From a bacterium (lineage in GTDB: Bacteria; Krumholzibacteriota; Krumholzibacteriia; Krumholzibacteriales; Krumholzibacteriaceae): a DNA stretch of 5,981 nt. The stretch lies in the NCBI GenBank assembly GCA_017885175.1, contig JAFNGP010000090.1, positions 2,661-8,641 of the forward strand. The letters are read 5' to 3'. A program made the position numbers and the translations under genes. Of this stretch, positions 1-4,276 are shown one piece after another; the stretch's first letter is position 1; the number at the start of each line of letters is the position of its first letter. Below the pieces are notes generated by a model, which was not told the DNA's origin, searched no databases, and worked only from the letters and a program-made list of their open reading frames with translations.

Positions 1-264
1 CTTTCGTTTTCGACCGTGTACAACACGCTCAGCATGCTCGAGAAGATCGACGAGGTTCGGTCGCTCCACATATTCGACGGCTACCTCAACTACGATCCGA
101 ACACAAGCCCTCACATCCACTGCTACTGCAAGTCGTGCGGAATGATCTCCGACATCATGATGGAGGGAAGGGCCGACGTTGTCGTTCCCCGCAAGGAGAT
201 CGAGGGATTCCTGATCGACCACATCGGCGTCGTGTTCAAGGGCACCTGCACGCTCTGCAGATAG
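1..264 (+). CDS. Fur-family metalloregulator, PerR-like, C-terminal part (5' end outside window)
   Basis: The reading frame is open from base 1 to the TAG at 262-264, giving 87 residues; the N-terminus and most of the winged helix lie to the left of the window. The first residues (SFSTVYNTLSML) match the end of the Fur-family DNA-recognition helix. The dimerisation domain follows. It carries the two CxxC pairs of the structural zinc site (C43/C46 and C83/C86, counted from the first codon seen). Aligned by eye with Bacillus PerR, the regulatory-metal ligands D85, H91, H93 and D104 correspond to D32, H38, H40 and D51. The Asp at the last position is the PerR state; Fur usually has Glu there. 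The family represses peroxide-defence or iron genes and binds DNA as a dimer. Peroxide sensing by metal-catalysed histidine oxidation is inferred from the ligands and from the rubrerythrin/rubredoxin genes directly downstream. The DNA target and the fifth ligand in the missing N-terminus cannot be seen. Confidence 0.92.
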   Translation, partial: LSFSTVYNTLSMLEKIDEVRSLHIFDGYLNYDPNTSPHIHCYCKSCGMISDIMMEGRADVVVPRKEIEGFLIDHIGVVFKGTCTLCR

Positions 265-270
265 GGAGGA
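264..270 (+). promoter_or_regulatory. Ribosome binding site selecting the TTG start at 277
   Basis: GGGAGGA lies six bases before TTG 277 and overlaps the last base of the upstream stop codon. No in-frame ATG or GTG start fits the start of the short rubredoxin domain, so this site supports TTG initiation. It also suggests translation linked to the upstream regulator gene. Confidence 0.7.
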
Positions 271-276
271 GCCCGG

Positions 277-894
277 TTGATAGCTCAGGGCTGGAAGTGC
301 TCCGTCTGCGGACACGTCGCCGTCGGATTGTTTGCTCCGGATACGTGTCCCAAATGCAACGCCCCGCGCGAGGCCTTCAAGGCCGAGCACGAATTCCTCT
401 TTCCCCCCGAAGAGACCGAAGGAGTCATCAAGGCGTGCTGGAAGGTCAGCTACGGGCTCTACGTCGTGTCGTCGGTCGCCGGGGAGCGGATCAACGGCCA
501 GGTCTGCAACACCGTTTTTCAGATCACGAGCGATCCGCCGAGGATCGCGATCGGAATCAACCACAAGAATCTGACGCATGAGTTCATCGAGGCGAGCGGA
601 GCTTTCGCGGTCTCGATTCTCGGCAGCGACGATATCCGGACCGTCCGGCGTTTCGGATATCGCTCGGGCCGTGACTTCGACAAGTTCAAGGGGATCCCGG
701 TGCGGACCGGGCGAACGGGATGCCCGATCCTCGAGGGAGCGATCGGGTATCTCGAATGCGCCCTCGTCAAGGACCGAAAGCTCGACGCGGGGACGCACAC
801 CATCTTCGTCGGGGACGTCGTGGGAGGGGCGCTCTTCAGGGACGACGAGCCGCTCACCTACGCGCGGTACCACGCGGCGAAGGACACCGCATAG
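277..894 (+). CDS. Short-rubredoxin + flavin reductase fusion (Hrb-like NAD(P)H:rubredoxin oxidoreductase)
   Basis: This 205-residue cytoplasmic protein has two domains. Residues 6-32 form a short rubredoxin knuckle with C8/C11 and C24/C27 separated by 12 residues, the compact type found at the C-terminus of rubrerythrins. Residues ~45-200 are a flavin-reductase-like FMN-binding domain (DIM6/NTAB family), seen in SYGLYVVSS, NGQVCNTVFQITSDPPRIAIGIN and KNLTHEFIEASGAFAVSIL (each written here only as landmark segments). High-molecular-weight rubredoxins of this kind pass electrons from NAD(P)H through FMN to the iron centre and on to flavodiiron proteins or rubrerythrins. The start is TTG, chosen because a strong Shine-Dalgarno site sits six bases upstream and the next codons lead straight into the knuckle. 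It lies 12 bases after the PerR-like gene and before two diiron-protein genes, so it is probably the reductase of this peroxide-defence set. No flavodiiron partner is in the window. The family is clear; the exact electron acceptor is inference. Confidence 0.9.
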   Translation: MIAQGWKCSVCGHVAVGLFAPDTCPKCNAPREAFKAEHEFLFPPEETEGVIKACWKVSYGLYVVSSVAGERINGQVCNTVFQITSDPPRIAIGINHKNLTHEFIEASGAFAVSILGSDDIRTVRRFGYRSGRDFDKFKGIPVRTGRTGCPILEGAIGYLECALVKDRKLDAGTHTIFVGDVVGGALFRDDEPLTYARYHAAKDTA

Positions 895-952
895 CGGATT
901 CAGGCGGACTCGATTCCTCGATGATTCGCAGGCAATCACCGGCATCATGACG

Positions 953-959
953 AAAGGAG
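953..959 (+). promoter_or_regulatory. Ribosome binding site favouring GTG 970 over GTG 961
   Basis: AAAGGAG ends one base before GTG 961, which is too close for initiation there, and ten bases before the in-frame GTG at 970. The later start is therefore preferred and removes three residues from the longest reading frame. Confidence 0.6.
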
Positions 960-969
960 CGTGAGCCCT

Positions 970-1461
970 GTGGGCGGAGAGACGGGAAATTTCAGACAGG
1001 TCCTCGCGGGCGCCATCTGCCGCGAGATCGGCGCGCGGAATTTCTACAAAACGATTTCCGACTCGATCAAGAACGCCGAGGGAAAGGAAAAATTCGCGCG
1101 TCTGTCGGGAGACGAGGAAGGCCATCGCGTGAAGCTCGAGGGCTGGTACGAGAAGCTCTTCAACGCGAAATTCGTCGCCGGCAAGAAGGAGCTCGGCGAC
1201 GGCGAGATCAAGGGCATTCACGTCGACGAGAAGACCGGGGCGATGGAAGCCCTCGACATCGCCATCAATGCCGAGATGAAGGCCGAGGAGTTCTACGCGC
1301 GCGAGGCCGGGATGGTCGATGACGCCGGGCTGAAGAAGCTCCTCATGCAGCTGTCGGGAGAGGAGCATGGGCACTACGAGCTTCTGCTTGCGGAACGCGG
1401 CTCCCTGACGGGAGGCTTTTACTGGTTCGATATCGATTCGTCGCAGCCTCTCGAGGATTGA
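970..1461 (+). CDS. Ferritin-like diiron protein (rubrerythrin-type, no rubredoxin domain)
   Basis: This 163-residue protein is predicted to be a four-helix ferritin-like bundle of the rubrerythrin/COG1633 type. The diiron ligand pattern is visible: E19 in helix A ([10 protein letters not shown]), E49xxH52 in helix B, E102 in helix C ([11 protein letters not shown]) and E132xxH135 in helix D. Such proteins reduce hydrogen peroxide to water with electrons from rubredoxin. Classical rubrerythrin (~190 residues) has a fused C-terminal rubredoxin domain; this one ends after helix D with an aromatic/acidic tail (GGFYWFDID...LED). A separate rubredoxin-like protein is encoded 22 bases later. No signal peptide is seen, so it is cytoplasmic. 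GTG 970 is chosen over GTG 961 because of ribosome-site spacing. It lies 75 bases after the Hrb-like gene, with no clear promoter or terminator in the gap, so cotranscription is plausible. Peroxidase activity is inferred from the family; it could instead act in iron handling. Confidence 0.88.
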   Translation: MGGETGNFRQVLAGAICREIGARNFYKTISDSIKNAEGKEKFARLSGDEEGHRVKLEGWYEKLFNAKFVAGKKELGDGEIKGIHVDEKTGAMEALDIAINAEMKAEEFYAREAGMVDDAGLKKLLMQLSGEEHGHYELLLAERGSLTGGFYWFDIDSSQPLED

Positions 1462-1472
1462 GCGCTTGTCGA

Positions 1473-1479
1473 AGGAGGA
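1473..1479 (+). promoter_or_regulatory. Strong Shine-Dalgarno site of the 40-residue rubredoxin-like gene
   Basis: AGGAGGA within GAAGGAGGAG (1471-1480) lies four to five bases before GTG 1484. It is a near-perfect anti-16S match and the main evidence, besides the cysteine motif, that the tiny reading frame after it is translated as its own gene. Confidence 0.65.
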
Positions 1480-1483
1480 GATC

Positions 1484-1606
1484 GTGAAGAAGAAATGGAA
1501 ATGCGCGCTGTGCGGGTATATCCACACGGGCGAAGCGGCCCCCGAGAAATGCCCCGTGTGCGGAGCGTCGAGCGACAAGTTCGTTCCGTACGAGCCGAAG
1601 CGTTAA
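1484..1606 (+). CDS. Stand-alone short rubredoxin-like protein, 40 residues
   Basis: A GTG-started frame of 40 codons ends at TAA 1604-1606. It is highly basic at the N-terminus (KKKWK) and carries C7xxC10 and C23xxC26, 12 residues apart, with the flanking residues of a rubredoxin knuckle ([20 protein letters not shown]). This is the compact domain normally fused to the C-terminus of rubrerythrin, not a full rubredoxin, in which the two pairs are about 29 residues apart. It should bind one iron (or zinc) through four cysteines. Its position 22 bases after a ferritin-like gene that lacks such a domain suggests the two act together as a split rubrerythrin; that partnership is inference. A strong ribosome site precedes it. 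It is easily missed because of its length. The alternative is a structural zinc-knuckle protein with no redox role. Confidence 0.85.
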   Translation: MKKKWKCALCGYIHTGEAAPEKCPVCGASSDKFVPYEPKR

Positions 1607-1611
1607 AAAGC

Positions 1612-1640
1612 TTTTCACGCGGCGGTTTTTCGTGGATAAT
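1612..1640 (+). promoter_or_regulatory. Putative sigma-70 promoter for rubredoxin (TTTTCA - 17 bp - GATAAT)
   Basis: In the 102-base gap before the rubredoxin gene, TTTTCA (1612-1617, 4 of 6 consensus bases) and GATAAT (1635-1640, 5 of 6) are separated by the ideal 17 bases in an AT-richer patch that stands out from the GC-rich surroundings. Transcription would start near 1647 and leave a leader of about 60 bases. A palindrome AAAAGCTTTT (1606-1615) overlaps the -35 side and could be an operator or chance. This would let rubredoxin and the genes after it be expressed separately from the upstream cluster. It is a consensus match by eye only. Confidence 0.42.
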
Positions 1641-1708
1641 CCGTGACCGGAACGTACTCGTGCGGCGGAAGCGGCCGCGCGGAAAGTCGCATCGAAAGGA
1701 GCTCGATC

Positions 1709-1867
1709 ATGGACAAGTGGGTGTGCGTGATTTGCGGTTACGTATACGATCCGGCGAAGGGAGACCCGGAAAACGGCGTCAAGCCGGGAACGCCCTTCGA
1801 AGCGATCTCCGACGATTGGGTGTGCCCCGATTGCGGAGCTCCCAAGAGCGATTTCGAGAAAATGTAA
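1709..1867 (+). CDS. Rubredoxin, canonical 52-residue form
   Basis: This is a textbook rubredoxin in length and sequence. It has C6xxC9G at the first loop ([12 protein letters not shown]), the GDPENG and PGTPFE segments, and C39PxC42G at the second loop (WVCPDCGAP). The four cysteines bind a single Fe(II/III). It works in the cytoplasm as a one-electron carrier from reductases, such as the Hrb-like flavoprotein upstream, to rubrerythrin, superoxide reductase or oxygen/NO reductases. The start is ATG 1709 because AAAGGAG (1695-1701) lies seven bases upstream and the frame then begins in the usual MxKWVC way. A frame open back to 1643 has no sense as rubredoxin. A 102-base gap with a candidate promoter precedes it, and a second diiron-protein gene starts 32 bases after its stop. 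Assignment as rubredoxin is firm; which partner it serves is inference. Confidence 0.97.
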   Translation: MDKWVCVICGYVYDPAKGDPENGVKPGTPFEAISDDWVCPDCGAPKSDFEKM

Positions 1868-1882
1868 GCTCGGTATGAATTC

Positions 1883-1890
1883 AAGGAGGT
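1883..1890 (+). promoter_or_regulatory. Perfect Shine-Dalgarno site selecting ATG 1900
   Basis: AAGGAGGT is a full anti-16S match nine bases before ATG 1900. The in-frame TTG at 1891 directly abuts it and is therefore not a likely start. Confidence 0.75.
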
Positions 1891-1899
1891 TTGCGCGCG

Positions 1900-2406
1900 A
1901 TGGGTATCTCATTCAGCGCCGATGAAGTGTTCGAGATGGCGATGGACATCGAGAAGAACTGCGAGGCGTACTACCGGAAGGCGCTGGCTCTCGCGAAGAG
2001 CGCGGGCGTGAAGGCGGTCTTCGCCGATCTCATGGAGCAGGAGCAGCATCATTACGCGGCCTTCAAGGGACTTCGCGACAAGCTCCCGCCGAGAACGTCG
2101 CTGCCGACCGTGGCCGATCCCGAGAGCGAGGAGTATCTCTACCTCGACGCGCTCGTCAAGTCGAGGCTCTTCAATACCGTGCGCGAAGCGGAGGCGCTCG
2201 CCGCGAAGGCGGGCGGCGAGATCGAGGCCCTCAGGTCGGCGCTCGTTTTCGAGAAGGACACGGTTCTTTTCTTTCAGACGATGAAGGCGATAACGGACGA
2301 ACGTCTCGGCAGGAGCGAGGTCGACCGGATAATCGAAGAAGAGCACCGGCATATCGTCAGGATCTCGAAGGCCATCAAGGAGGCCGAGGGAAAAGGCTCC
2401 CGGTAA
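1900..2406 (+). CDS. Second ferritin-like diiron protein (rubrerythrin family, COG1633-like)
   Basis: This 168-residue, all-helical protein has ferritin-like ligands in the expected order: E18 in helix A (MDIEKN), E48xxH51 in helix B (EQEQHHYAAF), E118 in helix C (VFEKDTVLFF) and E148xxH151 in helix D (EEEHRHI). The middle linker (~62-80) joins the two helix pairs. No rubredoxin domain or signal peptide is present. The family includes cytoplasmic diiron peroxidases and less-studied iron proteins of anaerobes; the electron donor would be the rubredoxin encoded just upstream. It is clearly diverged from the other diiron protein in this cluster, for example in the helix B and D motifs, so this is not a recent tandem duplication. 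ATG 1900 follows a perfect ribosome site. The stop is one base before the start of the glycosyltransferase gene, implying shared transcription. The family call is firm; the substrate is inferred. Confidence 0.85.
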   Translation: MGISFSADEVFEMAMDIEKNCEAYYRKALALAKSAGVKAVFADLMEQEQHHYAAFKGLRDKLPPRTSLPTVADPESEEYLYLDALVKSRLFNTVREAEALAAKAGGEIEALRSALVFEKDTVLFFQTMKAITDERLGRSEVDRIIEEEHRHIVRISKAIKEAEGKGSR

Positions 2407-2407
2407 G

Positions 2408-4009
2408 ATGGAAAACGCGGATTCGTCTCCTTCCCGGCCGAGCGGCAGGGACTATCTCGTTATGGGCATCCTCGCGGCGGGTGCCCTTCTTTTTCGGCTC
2501 GTTTTCCTGGGCGCTCCCCGGGTTCTGACCGGAGACGAGGGGCATTACGCCGAATCCCTTTTCCGTTTCCTTCACGGAAGCTTTCTCGAAGGCGTTTCGG
2601 ATTACTGGTCGTTCCTGTATCCCTTCGCGGCGATTCCCTTCGGTGCGTTCGCGCATGACGCGGAAACGGGGCTGCGTCTCCTCTCCGCCGTCTCGGGAGC
2701 GGCTCTCGTCGTTCCGTCGATGATGATCGCCCGAAGGCTCTGGGGGAGTCGCGCCGCCGTCTTCGCTGGCCTCTTCATCGCCCTGCAGCCGAACCTCATT
2801 TCCTTTTCGACCGCCGCGATCACCGAATCGCTCTATTCGCTCCTGGTCCTGTGCGCCCTGTATCTATTCCTGCGCGGGATAGACGACGGAGGCACGCGGC
2901 CGTACGCCGCGGCGGGAGCGGCGCTCGGCCTCGCCTATCTCGTTCGCCCCGAAGCGATCGCGATTCTCGTCCTGTTCGCCCTCTTCGCGCCGGCGCTCAA
3001 GGGAAAGGCCGGATCGGGCGCTTCTCTCGCGGCGAGGACGCGGCGCTCGATCGTGATGGCCGTCTTCTTCGCCGCCATGCTGATTCCCTATCTCTTTCTT
3101 CTTCGCGCGGCGACCGGCGAATGGACGGGGGGCTCGAAGGCAGCCGTGAATCTGAGCTCGCCCGTCGTCTGGCAGGACGATCTCGCCCGCGAGGAGTACG
3201 TTTACCGCCTGGACGACGGAGGGACCGCGCGCCGCATCGACGATCTCGCCGGCGAGAGCGCCCTGAAAGTATTCTGGCGGCAAAAGGGCGCGATCGCATC
3301 CGGTTATCCCGCCAAGATGGGCGCCGGATTCGGGCTCCTCCCGCTCCTCTTCTCGAGTCCGTTCCTGCTCCTCCTCGTGCCGCTCGGGCTCCTCGGCAGA
3401 AGATGGCGCCGGGAGGATCGCGGCGCGGAGTCTCTCATTCTCATGCTCGGCCTATTCCCGTTCGTGTTCTATCCCCTCTTCCGAGTCGAGCTCCGGTACC
3501 TTGTGCCCTATCTCCCGGTCTATCTGCTCTGGGCCGGAGCGGGATGCGCGGTGCTTCTCGATTGGTTCGCCGCTCATGTCTCCGCGAGGCGCGCCGCATC
3601 CGCGACGCTCGCGTCGCTCGTATTCCTGAGTCTCGTGCCGTATACGGTTCACCGCTACGCCGTCATGGGGCGATCCCAGCCTCTCGAGTGGAAGGAGATA
3701 GGGCGCTGGATCGGCGAGAATGAATCTCCCGCGCCGCGCATACTCGCGCAGTCCGGTTGCTCCATAAGCTACTATGCGGGAAATCCCGCGGCTACCTTCA
3801 TCCCGTGGACAGACGCGGCGGGGCTTGTCCGCTACGCGAGGTTCCACCGGTACGAATGTCTCGTCGTCGACGAGGATTATTTCCGCGCGGCGAGACCGAC
3901 GCTTCGCTCGATCCTCGACGATCCGCCTCCCGGGCTCGAAGCGCTCAAAGAATTCAGGAGCGAAAGCGGAGGGCGCATTCTCATCTATCGCGTGAAGCCG
4001 TCCTCCTGA
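2408..4009 (+). CDS. Polytopic membrane glycosyltransferase, GT39/ArnT-like (PMT superfamily)
   Basis: This 533-residue integral membrane protein has about eleven to twelve hydrophobic segments (roughly 16-35, 66-82, 93-108, 115-133, 138-156, 165-178, 183-198, 214-232, 305-330, 343-358, 364-385, 397-415) and a soluble C-terminal part from ~420. The first extracytoplasmic loop holds the acidic pair of the superfamily in GDEGHYAE (D43/E44), and E140-S-L-Y follows further on. A YLVRPEA segment (177-183) is also typical. Members use polyprenyl-phosphate-linked sugars to glycosylate lipids or proteins on the outer face of the inner membrane. Residues 234-300 form a large polar loop. The start is ATG 2408, one base after the preceding stop, with only a weak AAGG upstream, so translation is probably coupled. 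Why it follows redox genes is not evident. Which sugar and acceptor it uses cannot be read from sequence. Confidence 0.85.
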   Translation: MENADSSPSRPSGRDYLVMGILAAGALLFRLVFLGAPRVLTGDEGHYAESLFRFLHGSFLEGVSDYWSFLYPFAAIPFGAFAHDAETGLRLLSAVSGAALVVPSMMIARRLWGSRAAVFAGLFIALQPNLISFSTAAITESLYSLLVLCALYLFLRGIDDGGTRPYAAAGAALGLAYLVRPEAIAILVLFALFAPALKGKAGSGASLAARTRRSIVMAVFFAAMLIPYLFLLRAATGEWTGGSKAAVNLSSPVVWQDDLAREEYVYRLDDGGTARRIDDLAGESALKVFWRQKGAIASGYPAKMGAGFGLLPLLFSSPFLLLLVPLGLLGRRWRREDRGAESLILMLGLFPFVFYPLFRVELRYLVPYLPVYLLWAGAGCAVLLDWFAAHVSARRAASATLASLVFLSLVPYTVHRYAVMGRSQPLEWKEIGRWIGENESPAPRILAQSGCSISYYAGNPAATFIPWTDAAGLVRYARFHRYECLVVDEDYFRAARPTLRSILDDPPPGLEALKEFRSESGGRILIYRVKPSS

Positions 4010-4032
4010 TTTCCGAGCGCGAGCCCCGCGAG

Positions 4033-4130
4033 CCATTCCTTCCTGTTACCCGTTCTTCCCTTGCATTTCCCTCCGTTTCCCGGAATTCCCCGTTGTTGTG
4101 AATAGTTCTTGCTCGTTCCCTCCTCGTTCG
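4033..4130 (+). terminator. C-rich, G-poor tract, possible Rho-dependent termination region
   Basis: Just after the glycosyltransferase stop the plus strand becomes pyrimidine-rich. Bases 4033-4080 hold about 21 C and only 4 G, in otherwise balanced GC-rich DNA. No intrinsic hairpin with a T tract is seen here. Unstructured C-rich, G-poor RNA is what Rho loads on, so this may end the upstream transcript. This is a composition argument only. Confidence 0.3.
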
Positions 4131-4132
4131 GC

Positions 4133-4151
4133 GCGCCTCGAAACCAGGCGC
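4133..4151. repeat. Inverted repeat GCGCCT-n7-AGGCGC beside a TATAAT box
   Basis: Six-base arms GCGCCT (4133-4138) and AGGCGC (4146-4151) flank a seven-base loop, four bases upstream of a perfect TATAAT. The arms occupy the place of the -35 element, so this could be an activator or repressor site. It could also be a hairpin closing the preceding transcript, although no T run follows. Confidence 0.35.
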
Positions 4152-4154
4152 CCG

Positions 4155-4160
4155 TATAAT
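4155..4160 (+). promoter_or_regulatory. Perfect -10 box (TATAAT) upstream of the kinase-like gene
   Basis: TATAAT is an exact -10 consensus at the start of a clearly AT-rich patch (4154-4190) in GC-rich DNA. The bases 16-18 upstream (around 4131-4138) are GC-only and do not resemble a -35 box, so the promoter would need an activator or another sigma-factor contact. Transcription from about 4167 would give a leader of roughly 110 bases before ATG 4277. Confidence 0.4.
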
Positions 4161-4276
4161 ATGTGTAATTGTAATAAGTTAAGTTCGCATTGTGAATCCG
4201 GTGCAGGGGGCGCCAAAACGCCCGGGTGGCCGCAATTCTGCCGGTTGAGGCATGCCGGGCCGGCGAGAGGTATCTC
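4161..4276 (+). other. Non-coding leader with several potential RNA hairpins
   Basis: Between the -10 box and ATG 4277 lie, in order, an AT-rich stretch to about 4190, a hairpin GGGCG-CCAAAA-CGCCC (4208-4223), a longer stem GCCGG/CCGGC (4240-4244 with 4260-4264) enclosing the palindrome GGCATGCC (4249-4256), and a small hairpin GAGA-GGTA-TCTC (4265-4276) that covers the ribosome site. A competing hairpin GTATC-TCAT-GATAC (4270-4283) covers the start codon. I compared it by eye with c-di-GMP-I, TPP, ZTP and fluoride riboswitch cores and saw no match. It may be an unnamed leader or simply GC-rich spacer. Confidence 0.35.

Noticed and set aside
921..950. Nine-codon ATG frame between the Hrb-like and diiron genes
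   Set aside because: It has no ribosome site and no sign of being a leader peptide.
1643..1708. Upstream extension of the rubredoxin frame
   Set aside because: ATG 1709 has a well-spaced ribosome site and gives the exact family length; the extension has no homology sense and overlaps a likely 5' leader.
1343..1912. Minus-strand frame of 189 codons across the rubredoxin genes
   Set aside because: It overlaps three well-supported genes, including two cysteine-motif proteins, and shows no family features.
2851..3723. Open frame of 290 codons in another frame of the glycosyltransferase
   Set aside because: Its product is Arg/Pro/Ser-rich without domain features, typical of a GC-rich shadow frame inside a clear membrane protein gene.
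4226..4276. GTG 4226 as an upstream start adding 17 residues to the kinase-like protein
   Set aside because: No ribosome site precedes it, it lies in a hairpin-rich leader, and ATG 4277 has a GAGAGG at good spacing.
4161..4276. c-di-GMP-I (GEMM) riboswitch
   Set aside because: The conserved GACGCAAAGC-type core and tetraloop arrangement are absent.
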